A stretch of DNA of 64,000 nucleotides from Fodinicola feengrottensis (lineage in GTDB: Bacteria > Actinomycetota > Actinomycetes > Mycobacteriales > HKI-0501). Position 1 is the stretch's first letter. Every line of letters starts with the position of its first letter. The stretch lies in the NCBI RefSeq assembly GCF_010993775.1, contig NZ_WOTO01000001.1, positions 124,001 to 188,000 of the forward strand, given 5' to 3'. A program made the translations under genes and the position numbers. Shown here one piece after another: positions 1-10,266 of this stretch. The notes below the pieces were generated by a model. The model worked only from the letters and a program-made list of their open reading frames with translations, searched no databases and had not been told where the DNA came from.

Positions 1-147
1 CTGACCGCGCACCGGTACGTCAACGGTTAAGCGTCCTTTGGAGATTGTCACAAACTCGCGAGACAAATTTCGGGACGTTGTCCACTAGCTGTGGCGGTGG
101 CCGGTAGACGATGCTGTGTCCCAGTTCATACCTGGGAGGGGACGCGG

Positions 148-1002
148 ATGCGCTCGTCTACACGCCTGCATCGTCGGGCCGGTCTGACCGCGGCAGCGAT
201 GGCTTGCCTGGTGATGTCGCCGGTGGCCACGTCGGCTGCCCCGCTCAACTACGTGAACATGGGCGACAGTTACAGCGCGGGCAGCGGAGTCCTGCCGCTG
301 GCCAGCGGAATCACCCCGCTGTGCGCGCAGTCGTCGCGGAATTGGGCGCACGACCTCGCGACCACCGCAGGCTTCCGGCTGACCGATGTCTCCTGTGGCG
401 GAGCACAAACTTCCCATTACACAAACGCCCAGTATCCTGGCACGCCACCGCAGCTCGACGCGCTCTCCTCGGCCACCCAACTGGTCACGATGACCATCGG
501 TGGGAACGACGAGAACACGTTCATCTCCGCCATCGTGGCGTGTGGCTCCGCCGGCGTCCTCACCGGCGGCCAGGGCAGTCCCTGCAAGAACGCGTACGGC
601 GACATGTTCGCGAACACCATCAACAACAAGGTCTATCCGAACATCGTCAAAGCCTTACAGGCTGTGAAAACCAAGGCGCCGAACGCTCGGGTGCTCATCG
701 CCGGCTATCTTTCGATCCTCCCGCCGACCAATGGCTGCTTCCCGTCCATCCCGATCGCGACCGGCGACGTTCCCTATCTCGGCGGAATCCAGGCGACGCT
801 CAATGGCGCGGTAAAGCGCGCCGCGGCGGCCACCGGCGCCACGTACGTGGACCTGACGGCGATTTCGCAAGGCCACGATGCCTGCCAGCCAACCAAAAAT
901 CGGTGGGTCGAGCCGCTGTTCGGTGCCAACGGGCTGAGCATCGTCCACCCCAACGCGACCGGTGAACAAGCGATGGCACAACAGACCTTGGCGACTTTGT
1001 AA
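148..1002 (+). CDS. Secreted SGNH/GDSL-family esterase or lipase
   Basis: Predicted extracellular ester hydrolase of 284 aa. The ATG at 148 is chosen over an in-frame GTG at 91 because a gggagggg purine run lies just upstream and the product then opens with a signal peptide (basic MRSSTRLHRR, hydrophobic core, Ala-rich cleavage site near residue 31). Block I GDSYSAG puts the nucleophile Ser at about residue 41, block III GGND is at about 118-121, and the block V His is in VHPNATG near residue 267. The usual Asp three residues before that His is a Ser here, as in SGNH enzymes that work with a Ser-His dyad. Several Cys suggest disulfides. The frame is intact. Substrate cannot be told from sequence. 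Confidence 0.9.
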   Translation: MRSSTRLHRRAGLTAAAMACLVMSPVATSAAPLNYVNMGDSYSAGSGVLPLASGITPLCAQSSRNWAHDLATTAGFRLTDVSCGGAQTSHYTNAQYPGTPPQLDALSSATQLVTMTIGGNDENTFISAIVACGSAGVLTGGQGSPCKNAYGDMFANTINNKVYPNIVKALQAVKTKAPNARVLIAGYLSILPPTNGCFPSIPIATGDVPYLGGIQATLNGAVKRAAAATGATYVDLTAISQGHDACQPTKNRWVEPLFGANGLSIVHPNATGEQAMAQQTLATL

Positions 1003-1153
1003 ACGGGGGTCTTGGTTTGGTTGCACCCCCCGATCGGGAATTTCTCCTTGATCGTCCCGGCTGACGCCCGTCCTCTCGGGTTGCCGAAACCTCCATGATG
1101 GAGAACGACCTGCGGTCCGCGGGCCATCTTTGTCAGTCAAGGAGAGGAAAAGC

Positions 1154-1327
1154 ATGTCCATCGCAGTCGACGACTTCGACCTCGACATCCGGCTCGACGA
1201 GGCACTTACCGTGCAGGCGTACGAGATCCCGTCGTGCTCGGATACGAACATCACGGTCGGCCGACCGTGTATCAGCATCAACGCGAGCTGTCACCCGGAC
1301 TGCAACCACACCACGAACTGCGGCTAA
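1154..1327 (+). CDS. Lanthipeptide precursor, FxLD-like (orphan)
   Basis: Precursor peptide of 57 aa. The leader contains DFDLDIRLDE, the F-x-L-D box recognised by class I LanB dehydratases. The C-terminal half is rich in Cys (five) and Ser/Thr (about eight) and ends HTTNCG. The ATG at 1154 has GGAGAGG 6 bases upstream; a TTG at 1130 is in frame but has no ribosome binding site. The box is almost identical to DFDLDVRLDD in the second precursor at 59.1 kb, which sits beside LanB and LanC. No modification genes lie near this copy, so it may be modified in trans. A strong hairpin follows the stop codon. Class is inferred from leader and core composition. Confidence 0.8.
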   Translation: MSIAVDDFDLDIRLDEALTVQAYEIPSCSDTNITVGRPCISINASCHPDCNHTTNCG

Positions 1328-1332
1328 AGGCA

Positions 1333-1383
1333 GCGGTGAGGCAGCGGGCGGGTCAATTCTGACGACCCCCGCTGCCTCACCGC
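1333..1383. terminator. Hairpin terminator between convergent genes
   Basis: A perfect 16-bp inverted repeat (1333-1348 and 1368-1383; arm gcggtgaggcagcggg) starts 5 bases after the stop of the lanthipeptide precursor and ends 17 bases before the stop of the convergent glutamate decarboxylase gene. There is no T run, so it is probably a high-GC stem-type terminator serving both directions. Confidence 0.75.
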
Positions 1384-1399
1384 ACATCAACGTCACCGG

Positions 1400-2792
1400 T
1401 CAGTGATGGAAGCTGCTGGCGGCCTCGATGGCCTGGACCGGGCCGGGCTGGTTGGCCAACTCCGGGAGCAGCCGCTCGATGTCGGCGACCAGCATGTCGG
1501 CGAGGTCGGGGGAGAATCCGTTCCGTACGACGATCCGTAGCGCGGCCAGGTCGGTGCGGTTTTCCGGGAAAGTGTAGGCCGGCACCTGCCAGCCGCGCTC
1601 GCGCAGCCGCCGGGACACGTCGAAGACGTTGTACGCGGTGATCTCGGGTTTGGTGGTGAAGGCAAAGACCGGAAGCTCGTCGCCGCGGGTCAGCAGATCG
1701 AACGGCCCGAGTTTCTCCACTCGCAGGGCCAACTCCATCGCGGTGTCGCGGGCGGCTTGCTGGACGACTCGGAAACCTTCTTGGCCGAGCCGCAGAAAAG
1801 CGTAGTACTGGGCGGCGACCTGGGCTCCCGGGCGGGAGAAATTCAGCGCGAAGGTCGGCATGTCGCCGCCGAGATAGTTGACCTTGAACACCAGTTCCGC
1901 TGGCAGCGCGTCATGATTCCGCCAAACAATCCAGCCGACGCCCGGGTAGACCAGACCGTATTTGTGGCCGGACGTGTTGATCGAGGCGACCCGAGGCAGC
2001 CGGAAATCCCACTCGAGGTCCGGATCCAGGAATGGCGCGATCATCGCGCCGGACGCGCCGTCGACGTGCATCGGGATGTCCAGGCCAGTACGGGCCTGCA
2101 GGTCGTCGAGGGCGGCGGAGATTTCCGCGATTGGTTCGTAGCTGCCGTCGAAAGTGGACCCGAGAATGCCCACCACGCCGATGGTGTTCTCGTCGCACAG
2201 CGCGGCCGCCTCGGTGGCCGAGATCCCGAACCGGTCCCCTTCCATCGGGACGTAGCGCGCTTCGACTTCCCAGTAGTTGCAGAACTTTTCCCAGCAGACC
2301 TGCACATTGATGCCCATGACCAGGTTCGGCCGGCCTTTCCCGCCACGATTCTGCCAGCGCCGCTTGAGCGCCATGCCGGCGAGCATGCAGGCCTCGGACG
2401 ACCCGGTGGTCGAGCAGCCGATCACGTCGGCGGGGTCGGGGCAGTGCCACAGGCTGGAGAGGATGTTCACGCAGCGCTGTTCCAGCTCCGCGGTCTGCGG
2501 GTATTCGTCTTTGTCGATCATGTTCTTCCTCGGCGCATTCGGCGATGAGCTTGGCCGCCTGCGGCTCCATCCAGGTGGTGACGAAGGTGGCCAGGTTGAG
2601 CTTGGCGTTGCCGTCCAACATGAGTTCGTCGTGGATGATCTGGTACGCCGTGTCCGGCGCGATCGGTCCGTAGTTGAGACAATGACAGGGTGGCCGGACA
2701 TCCTGGCAGGGCACCGGATGCGCCTCGTTCAGGATGGGGTTCGCGGTGGCCCGTACGGGCTTGGCCCGGTGATTGCCGCGGTGCAACGCCAT
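1400..2792 (-). CDS. gadB: Glutamate decarboxylase
   Basis: PLP-dependent decarboxylase converting L-glutamate to GABA and CO2 in the cytoplasm, consuming a proton. About 464 aa, the normal length. The ATG at 2792 is preceded by AGAGGA. The N-terminal part ([11 protein letters not shown] to about residue 90) and the rest lie in different frames joined near 2520, directly before DKDEYPQT; the join restores the family sequence, so I treat it as a sequence error. Visible are CSTTGSSEA (substrate/PLP region), HVDGASG (PLP-contact Asp) and SGHKYG with the Schiff-base Lys. No glutamate/GABA antiporter is adjacent, so acid resistance is only one option; GABA-shunt metabolism is another. Confidence 0.9.
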
Positions 2793-3361
2793 CGGGGAAT
2801 CCTCTCGTCGTTCTCTCGAATTGCGGCCACGGTCGCACGGGAATGCGAGGTCATGGGGCGGCCCCGGTGGCGGCGATGCGCATTCGGGCAGCGCTTGTAT
2901 CTTCAGTTTTTCTTGAATAATGCCGATCCCGGCTTTACGGCCGGCTCGCAAATCGCTCGAAGAATCCCACTGTGGCCGGCCGGCGCCAGGTGTTTGGCGC
3001 TGTTTCGGTACGGCTTAGTGGTCGCCCTGGGGAGCGGAACGGTCCGATGGACCGCTCCTTCGGACCGGCAGACGTGCCCGAGCAGACTGCCTTTCGTGCT
3101 GGCGCCGAACAGCCGGGCTGGCGCCGCCAGTCGAGCCGGTGGTGTCCGTCATCTCCACATAGGACAGTCCAGGGCCGGGGGTCGAGTGTCGCGGAACCGG
3201 CGGATAGGGCATGATGTCAGTAAGCGCCGGGACCACATCGCAGCCAGCGCCGACCGATCTCACGGTTGGGCAGGGGCGGGTTATGAAGGTCAGCGCGTCC
3301 CGTACGCGGGAAGGCCTCGTTTCCCTGATGTCCCAGGGCGAGGTCGCTTTCCAAAAGGCCG
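2793..3361. other. Intergenic region, no gene recognised
   Basis: This 569-base stretch lies upstream of gadB and downstream of the GerMN lipoprotein gene. I find no recognisable protein. A 45-codon minus-strand frame starting near 3154 has an upstream GGAG but no recognisable content. A short hairpin (cggtcc-atc-ggaccg on the minus strand, near 3045-3060) is present. The gadB promoter is expected in the first 150 bases but no clear -35/-10 pair stands out. Confidence 0.4.
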
Positions 3362-3851
3362 TTAGCTGGGCAGCGGGCAGGACTGTGGCCCGCGGTTTTG
3401 GCCGTGGCCGGTGAGAGTGATGCCGACCGGGCCAGGGGCTGCTGCCTGGGTGCTCAGGGTGTCGCGGGCGGTGCAGACGAGTTGGTCGGCGGCCATGGTG
3501 GAGAGACTGTTGACATCCGCGGCCAAAGTGAGGGGTGGCTTGGCCGGTCTGACCGTACGACAGGGTGACAGGTGCGATATTTCCTGGCACGGCACTGCTG
3601 AAACCGCGAGTACGCTCGCTGGGATCCGGTCCGGCGGCGAGCAGGTTGAGGGTTTGCTCAGGGGTCAGCTGCTCACTGGTGGCTCGTAGCACCTGGCTGA
3701 GTTTTCCGTCCAACACCAGATAAAGGGTGACGCCCTCGGCCGGGCCGCTCGGGGCGGCGTTGCCGGTGATGACGCCGCTGGAGCGTACGCCGCAGCCGGC
3801 GACTGCCATCGCCAGCGCGACGACGGCCAAGAATCGAAGCGTACGAACCAT
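3362..3851 (-). CDS. GerMN-domain lipoprotein
   Basis: Predicted membrane-anchored lipoprotein of about 163 aa. Signal peptide MVRTLRFLAVVALAMAVAGC ends in the lipobox VAGC, with lipidation at Cys20. The mature part begins GVRSSG and resembles the GerMN fold (VTLYLVLDGKL, LNLLAAGP, LTLAADVNSL). Its ATG overlaps the stop of the upstream histidine kinase gene (TAATG), so it is the last gene of a regulator/kinase/lipoprotein operon, recalling the MtrA-MtrB-LpqB order although this lipoprotein is much shorter than LpqB. A frameshift near 3545 separates the halves. A role as kinase modulator is inference from position. Confidence 0.75.
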
Positions 3852-5312
3852 TACTTACCTCCGGGGTGGGCCTCGCGGGGCAGCCGCAGGGTGAAGACCG
3901 CGCCGCCGCCCTCGCGGTTGCCGGCCACCAGGCTGCCTTCGCGGCCTGCCGCGTCGCGGTGCAGGCGGGCGTTTTCCCAGGAGATGGCGAGGCCCAGGCC
4001 GCTGCCTTCGGAGCGCGTACGAGCCGTGTCGGCCTTGTAGAACCGGTCGAACACCTTCGGCAACACGGCCGGGTCGAGGCCCGGTCCGTGGTCTTCGACC
4101 AAAATCTCGACACAGTCGGCGTTTGCCCCCAACCGTACCGATATCGGCGGGGCACCGTGCCGCAGGGCGTTGCCGACCAGGTTCGCGACCATCACGTCCA
4201 GCCGTCGTGGGTCCAGCCGTGCGAAAACCCGCGGTGGCAGCTCGGTTCGCACCTGGTCCGACCAGCCGCGGCTGCGCAGGGTGGCGGCGATGGCGGCGGC
4301 CACGTCGACGGTGTCCAGGACGAGCGCCGCGCCGCCGGAGTCGAACCGGGAGATTTCGATGAGGTCGTTGACAAGCCGGGTGAGGTTGTGGGTCTCCTGG
4401 CTGACCTGCCGGGCGGCTTTGCCGGCATCGCCCGGAAGTTGTGGCGCTTCCTCGTCGAGCACGTCGGTGACCGCGGTCATCGCGGCCAGCGGAGTACGCA
4501 GCTCATGCGAGACGTCGGCGACGAAACGCCTCGCGTCGCGTCCGCTTCCATTCTGCGCAGCTCGGCGACGAGCCGTTCCAGCGCGTCGGCGGTGTTGTTG
4601 AAGGTTTCCGCGACCCGCGCCAACTCGTCCGAACCTCGTACGGCCAACCGGGTCGTCAGATCTGCGTCACCCAGCCGGCGGGCCGCCTCGTCGAGCTCGC
4701 GTACTGGTCGCAGCACACTCCTTGCCGCCAACAGGGCCAGCAGAACAGCGAAAACCAGCGCGAGGACGCCGTACGAGAATGCGGTCAGCTGGATCTGGCT
4801 GATGCTGTTCTGTTCGGCGGACAGGCTGTGCACCAGATAAACTTCCAGGCCGGACGCGTGGGCAGGACCGTTTGGCGCGCCGATCAACAACTCGGTGCCG
4901 ACCACCACGACCGGCTCGCCGCGGAACCACATTCGCTGCCAGACGACCTGGCCGCTGGTCACCGCCTGCCGCAGTTCGGCCGGGAACATGTCCGGGTCCA
5001 GGCTGCCGGCGGACTTTTCGCCTCGGTAAACGACCACCGCGGAGTCGAGTCGGTTCGACAGGGGGTGCCGGCGATCTGGTCCAGCCGATCCTGGCTGGGT
5101 GGCAGGTCGCGGAGCGGGAAGAGTTTCGCGAGCCGGTCGGTCAACGAGGTGACCGCGGTGTCCTGGGCTTTTTGCAGAATGACGTTGCTGGCCTTGTAAT
5201 AGACCGCACCCGCGACCAGGGTCGCGGTGAGAACACCGAGCAGGGCAAAGGAAATCAGCAGCCGGGTACGAAGGCCCAGAGTTCGGGCGTCCAACCACCA
5301 GCGGAGTTTCAC
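3851..5312 (-). CDS. Sensor histidine kinase
   Basis: Membrane sensor kinase of about 487 aa, partner of the OmpR-type regulator just upstream (its GTG start overlaps the regulator stop). N-terminal transmembrane helix (LLISFALLGVLTATLVAGAVYY), extracytoplasmic sensor region, second helix (FSYGVLALVFAVLLALLAA), HAMP linker (RSVLRPVRELDEAARRL), then the H-box SHELRTPL, N-box region (NLVGNALRHG), DHGPGLD and GSGLGLAI of the ATPase domain. Frameshifts near 5060 and 4530 break the frame; each restores family sequence. The stop overlaps the start of the GerMN lipoprotein gene. The signal sensed is unknown. Confidence 0.88.
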
Positions 5313-6008
5313 AGCGGCCCGAAGCGATAACCGAAGCCGCGTACGGTTTGGACGTAGACCGGCAGGGCCGAGTCGTCCTCGATTTTCGAGCGCAGCCGTT
5401 GGACGCACGCGTCGACCAGCCGGGAGTCGCCGAGATATCCGTGTTCCCACACGGCTTCCAGCAGGTGCTGCCGGCTCAACACCCGGCCAGCCGCGCCGGA
5501 AAGCTCGAGCAGCAGCCGAAGTTCGGTGGGCGCGAGCGCGCGCGATCGGCGTGCCGTTCTTGCTGATCACCAGCCCGGCCCTGTCGATGACCAGGCTGCC
5601 GTAATGTTCCAGCCCCGGCTGCTGCGCACCATTGTGCCGCGGCTCCGCGCTGGTACGCCGAAGCACGGCCCGAATGCGGGCCTCCAGCACCCGCGCCCGC
5701 ACTGGCTTGACGATGTAGTCGTCGGCGCCGGCTTCCAGGCCGGCCACCACATCCATGTCGTCGTTGCGGGCGGTCAGCATGATGATCGGCAGGTCCCCGC
5801 TGGCCCGGATCCGCCGGCAGACCTCGAAACCGTCCATGCCGGGCAGCATCAGGTCGAGCACCACCACGTCGGCGGGCGCCGTTCGCAACCGCTCCAAACC
5901 CAGCTCGCCGGTCTCCGCCGCGTCCACCGTGTGGCCGTGCCGGGACAGCGCCATCCGCAGGCCGTCCCGTACGGCCTGATCATCTTCGATCAACAACACC
6001 CGTGGCAT
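5309..6008 (-). CDS. OmpR/PhoB-family response regulator
   Basis: DNA-binding response regulator of about 233 aa. Receiver domain MPRVLLIEDDQ with the acidic pair, phosphoacceptor Asp in VVLDLMLPGMDGFEV, TAR switch segment and the Lys of DDYIVKPV. The C-terminal winged helix ends RSKIEDD...VQTVRGFGYRFGPL. A frameshift at a GCGCG repeat near 5530 separates receiver from effector domain. First gene of the regulator/kinase/lipoprotein operon, with a 4-base overlap into the kinase gene. The gap up to the divergent peptidase gene at 6205 should hold both promoters. Confidence 0.9.
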
Positions 6009-6204
6009 GGCCCCAACTATCCCAGCGCCACCCGGAGTCCGCTTGTCCACCTGTCGCGAGGTCGTGGCCACGCTACCTACCATCGCGCGCGTACGTACCG
6101 AAATTGTCCGCGTCTCGTCATGGTTCGGTAACAGCAGGCCAACTGTTACCTTCCGGTGACAGAGCTGAGGACTGGGTCGCACAATCATCGTCGACAGTGG
6201 ACTC

Positions 6205-6789
6205 ATGACCGTGCTCGCCGCCCGTCCCGGCCGCCTGCGGGACCGCCTTTTCGAGGCGGTCACCAACGTGCTGGCGATCCTCCTGCTGCCGATCGCGTTT
6301 GTGCGCCGGCCGGGCAACGCGGCGCAGCTGGCTTGCCAGTGGGCGCTGGGGCTGCGGTTTCCGGCCGAAAATCTGGACGGTCTCACCGTGCTGGCGAAAG
6401 CCGCTTTCCAGGCGGCGCGTACGGACGCGTTTTGGTGCGACGGCCAGCTGATCGGCCTGACCTCCGGTCACCGGGACGCGGCCGAACAACATCAGCTGTT
6501 CAATGACGAGGTTGTTCGCACTGGCTCGGTAAGCGCGGCCCGCCGGCACGTGTTACCGCCGGAGGAATCCACCCATGTCAAGGGAATCGCGATGGACGTA
6601 CGGCCGGTGGAAGGCGCGCGCTGGCTGGAGGACAACGGCTGGCGCTATGACCTCTACCGTACGTACGACAACGAGTGGTGGCATTTCGAGCACCGGCCAC
6701 AAAACCCGGGCCAGGCCCCGCGCCGGCTGCCACATCCGGGCTGGACCAGCCGGCCGTATTTGGTCAGCAGTGGCGAAACCACGCGTTGA
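6205..6789 (+). CDS. M15-family D-alanyl-D-alanine carboxypeptidase (VanY-like)
   Basis: Zinc D,D-carboxypeptidase of 194 aa acting on peptidoglycan stem peptides. The N-terminus has one hydrophobic segment (VTNVLAILLLPIAFV), a signal anchor. Zinc-ligand motifs of the family are intact: STHVKGIAMDV (SxHxxGxAxD) and EWWHFE. The frame is intact. It is divergent from the two-component operon, so regulation of cell-wall trimming by that system is possible but unproven. The upstream sequence has no strong ribosome binding site. Confidence 0.88.
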   Translation: MTVLAARPGRLRDRLFEAVTNVLAILLLPIAFVRRPGNAAQLACQWALGLRFPAENLDGLTVLAKAAFQAARTDAFWCDGQLIGLTSGHRDAAEQHQLFNDEVVRTGSVSAARRHVLPPEESTHVKGIAMDVRPVEGARWLEDNGWRYDLYRTYDNEWWHFEHRPQNPGQAPRRLPHPGWTSRPYLVSSGETTR

Positions 6790-6800
6790 CGACTATCACC

Positions 6801-6836
6801 GGCCGTAGCGGCCGTAGCGGCCGTAGCGGCCGTAGC
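6801..6836. repeat. Short tandem repeat, 9 bp x 4
   Basis: Four exact copies of ggccgtagc directly after the M15 peptidase gene, followed by a degenerate fifth. No coding sense; likely slippage-prone spacer. Confidence 0.9.
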
Positions 6837-7008
6837 GGCTGCAGTGGTCGGCGATCAGCGTCTGTGTCGGCAAACCCGGCGCCCTCGAAGTAAACCACCG
6901 AATGTAGCGAAACGGCGCAAATCCGCACCGTTTCGTTGCGTGCGCGGGAACGCCGTACGCTGGACGGGCGGATCTGTTGCCGCTCCGGGAGGTACGGGTG
7001 GGGAGACG

Positions 7009-7825
7009 ATGACGGTCGCGAAGCGTCAGGTGCGGGTGGGGGTGCGAGTTCCAGTACACGGCTGAGATCGAGACCGCGACGGTCTTCCAGGTCCAGGCGC
7101 TCGGGACCGCGCCGGCCACCGTGCTCAAACAGGAGTGGGCCAGCCAACCGGTTGTCGACCGGCACAGCTACCTGGACTTGTATGGCAACGGGTGCCAGCG
7201 CCTGACGCTGCCGGTGGGGGACACGACCGTGCGGTACGAGGCGCTCGTGATGGTCCCGGACGCCTCCGAGGAGGTGGACCTCGACGCGCCTGAGGTGCCG
7301 GCGGCGCTGTTGCCCGACGACGTGCTCGTCTACACGCTGCCGAGCCGCTACTGCCTGCCGGACGCCCTCGGCGACGAGGCGTGGCGGTTGTTCGGCGACC
7401 ATCCGCCGGGCTATCGGCGGGTACGAGCGATCTGCGACCACGTCAACAGCCACCTGAGGTTCAGCTACGGCAGCAGCAACGGCACGACCACCGCGGCTGA
7501 CGCGTACGCGGCCGGATGGGGTGTCTGCCGCGACTTCGCGCACGTCGCGATCAGCTTCTGCCGGGCGCTCTCGATCCCGGCCCGGTATGTGTTCGGTTAC
7601 CTTCCGTTCCTGGACGTGCCGGTCGCCGACGAGCCAATGGACTTCGCCGCCTGGATGGAGGTCTACCTCGATGGCCGGTGGTGGACCTTCGACCCGCGCA
7701 ACAACGTGACCCGCAAGGGGCGAGTGCTGATCGGCCGCGGCCGCGACGCTGTGGACGTGGCGATGGCTACCACTTATGGAGGTCCGGAGCTGCGCAGTAT
7801 GGAGGTGTGGGCCGATGAAGCCTGA
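7009..7825 (+). CDS. Transglutaminase-like superfamily protein
   Basis: About 272 aa once a surplus G in ggtgggggtgc near 7040 is ignored; that joins MTVAKRQVRVG to CEFQYTAEIETATVF, the usual N-terminal beta domain of bacterial transglutaminase-like proteins. The Cys of the core domain is in GWGVCRDFAH. The region that normally holds the catalytic His reads DFAAWMEVYLDGRW, with Ala where many relatives have His; the downstream Asp is present in TFDPRNN. Catalysis is therefore uncertain, and such proteins often act as cysteine proteases or peptide-processing partners. It overlaps the next gene by 11 bases, and the two paralogues probably work together. Confidence 0.8.
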
Positions 7826-8611
7826 GCAGCGGACGTACGTCTTGAAGCAGCGGTTCGTCTACACGTACGACGAGCCGATCCGGCAGCTCGACCACCGCCT
7901 CATCGTCGTCCCACCACCCCGGCACGGTGACCAGCGCCGGCGAGGCTACTCACTGAGTGTTACCGGCGCCGACGCGCAGGTCACCCATCAGCGGGACGCC
8001 GCCGGCAACACGATCACCCGGACACTGGCGCCGCTCGTACCGGAGCGGGTGGAGTTCCTGCTGGAGGCGGTCGTCGAGCGGGTCGGGCCGGCCGAAGGCG
8101 TACCCGTGCCGACGGTTCATCCGTGGCTGCTGCAGCCCACCCGGTTGACCACCCCGGACGCGAAGATCCGGGAAGTGGCGGCCGCACTGAGTGACGGTGA
8201 CGCGCTGGCCAGCGCTGAGCGGTTCTGTTCGTACGTACACGACGCCATCGCGTACACACCAGGCTCCACCACCGTCGACACGACCGCCGCACAAGCGCTC
8301 GCGGCCGGCCACGGGGTGTGCCAGGACTCCGCCCACCTGATGCTCGCTCTCTGCCGGTCCGCCGGGCTGCCGGCGCGGTACGTCTCCGGCCATCTGCTCG
8401 GCGAGGGCGGCACTCATGCGTGGGTCGAGGTCGTCGTACCCGAGGCGCGCGCGGTCGCGTTCGACCCGTGCAACGGGCGACGAGCTGGTTGGGACTACCT
8501 GACCGTCGCGACGGGCCGCGACTACGCCGACGTTGCGCGCCGACCTCTGGGACGTATGTAGGTGCGGCCGGCGGGAGCTTGACCGCCTCTAAACAGGTCG
8601 AGGTCGTGTAG
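7815..8611 (+). CDS. Transglutaminase-like cysteine protease
   Basis: Second transglutaminase-like protein, about 265 aa, starting inside the end of the first. N-terminal beta domain (YTYDEPIRQLDHRLIVVPP), catalytic Cys in HGVCQDSAHLM, His in THAWVEVVV and Asp in AFDPCNG, so the Cys-His-Asp triad is complete here. The open frame stops at 8561, but a small frame correction near 8535 (gttgcgcgccg) continues as DVAPTSGTYVGAAGG to a stop at 8611, the family's usual C-terminus. Substrates unknown. Confidence 0.85.
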
Positions 8612-8915
8612 GTCTTTTAAGCGGCTTCGCGATTAGTCGGTCAACTTCCGCGCTCCCGTTGTCCCGTTAGCGCGCGGATATCACTCGAGGTAATCATTAC
8701 TTCGCTGCAGGCATGGATAAATTCTGAATCTTTCCCGAGGCGAGCATTTCTCGATAGCCAATAACATCCCACCAATTTCGTCACCGAACCGTAAGAACAC
8801 AAGCGAACCAGTTTCCAAAGAAATCGGAGCGGTTGCCGAAGGGTCGGCGAAAAATTAATGCAGAGGATGCAACCATATCGGCAGCTGGAAGGTTCTTGTT
8901 GGCGCTAAAGGAAAA
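8612..8915. other. Intergenic region, nothing recognised
   Basis: About 300 bases between convergent genes, with lower GC than its surroundings. No coding frame, tRNA or clear terminator hairpin was seen. Confidence 0.4.
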
Positions 8916-9906
8916 CTAGAGGGTGAGCTGCCCGTCGAGCAGGGCTGAACCGAGAGCCGTCAGGTCGTGTTGGACGGACATTCCGTTGCGCCGGGTGGTG
9001 AGGAGGCCGGCTTCGCGAAGCACCGTGGCGTGGTAGCTGGCCGAGGCGGGGGAGATGGCGCGGCGCGCTGGCCGAGTTCTGTGGTCGTACATCCGGCGGC
9101 GGCCGCGACCAGGACTTTTGCCCTGGTAGGGCCCAAGAGAGCGATCAGTGGCGCGTGATCTTCGGGATCCGGTCGGACGCTGTGGGGGGCGAGCCAGGAC
9201 GAGCCGCCGTCGATGGGATAGACCAGGACCGGTGCGAGGTCGGCGTCCTCCAACACGGTGGGTACGCCACGGCAAAAAAAACGAGGGGATCAGCCGAAGG
9301 CCGCGGCCCTGCAGTCGCAGATCGCCGTTCACGTGTTGGCCGGCCAGCTCCAAATGTGGGGCCTGCCAGCGCAAACTTGGATGTAGCCCGGTCAGGAGGC
9401 TGCCGACGCCGTCGGTGGCCAGCGCCTCCGTACGGCGTGCGCGATCACTGTTCACTCGGGAAGTGATGTATGACCAACGGGGTTCCAGGACGCCGCGGTG
9501 GAATTCCCGGATCGCGACGGACAGGTTCTGCATGGCCGGGCGAACGCCCGTCGGCCACGTCCCGCGCCCACGGTCCCAACCGGTGGCCGGCGCCGAGTTT
9601 TCCCATTTCCGTTCGTAGTCGAGCCCGTGGAGTGGTCAGGACGGCGTCCAGACCGGCGTCCAGCCCGGCGGCGCCCTCGGCCGGGGTGAGGAAATCGGGT
9701 GAATACCCCTGCGCCGGCGCCAGCAGCAGGAGTTGTTTCGCCGCGCCGCTGAGTTGGGTCGCTCCGCACCAGCGCCGGAAGGCCACCGAGGTCGCCTTCG
9801 CATTGACCAGATGTAGCGCTAGAAGCGTTTCCCACAATGGGTCTGGCGTGCGGGAAATCGTTATCTTCGTGAGGTCCTGAGGGGAAAACTCGATCCGAAG
9901 CGTCAT
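8916..9906 (-). CDS. ArsR-family winged-helix regulator (large type)
   Basis: Transcriptional regulator of about 330 aa of the actinobacterial type with a long N-terminal domain and a C-terminal ArsR-like helix-turn-helix. Starts MTLRIEFSPQDLTKITISRT at 9906. The C-terminal part reads LIALLGPTRAKVLVAAAAGC, TTTELG, then SYHATVLREAGLLTTRRNG, the recognition helix and wing. At least three frameshifts lie near 9600, 9275 (an eight-A run) and 9070. It is not the metal-sensing short ArsR form, as no CxC metal motif is visible. Target genes unknown. Confidence 0.78.
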
Positions 9907-10266
9907 CGAATCGCCTTCGTTGGCAATGTCTTGGTAGTTGCAGCGAACGTTCCCACAACACCAGCATCCCACACCCCGCAACCTGGTCCAGGGGAATTGT
10001 GAGCAAGCACAGATTTGACATCTGGCGACAGCCCTTCGAGCCACGCCGAAAGGGTTGCCCGTTCGGGTACTTCTGGGCACTATGCCGATATGTCCGCGAG
10101 CGGTCCCACTTTTCTCGCCTCCGCCGGAAAGCCGGCGGCGACGGACAGCGCCAGCGCCGGCCTTCGTATTAGTACACGTCCTTCGTGTTGGTACAGGGGT
10201 ATTGGTATGGGCCAGTTGAGGGAGCGGGTCGTTAGTCAACACATAATGAATACGGAGTACGCCACC
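9907..10266. promoter_or_regulatory. Divergent promoter region
   Basis: 360 bases between two divergent regulator genes. It must hold both promoters. An imperfect inverted repeat gtacacg...cgtgttggtac lies near 10170-10195 ahead of the LuxR-type gene. No gene is evident. Confidence 0.4.

Noticed and set aside
3020..3154. Small 45-codon minus-strand gene upstream of gadB
   Set aside because: It has a ribosome-binding-like GGAG but a low-complexity Arg/Ser/Pro product with no hydrophobic core or relatives I recognise.
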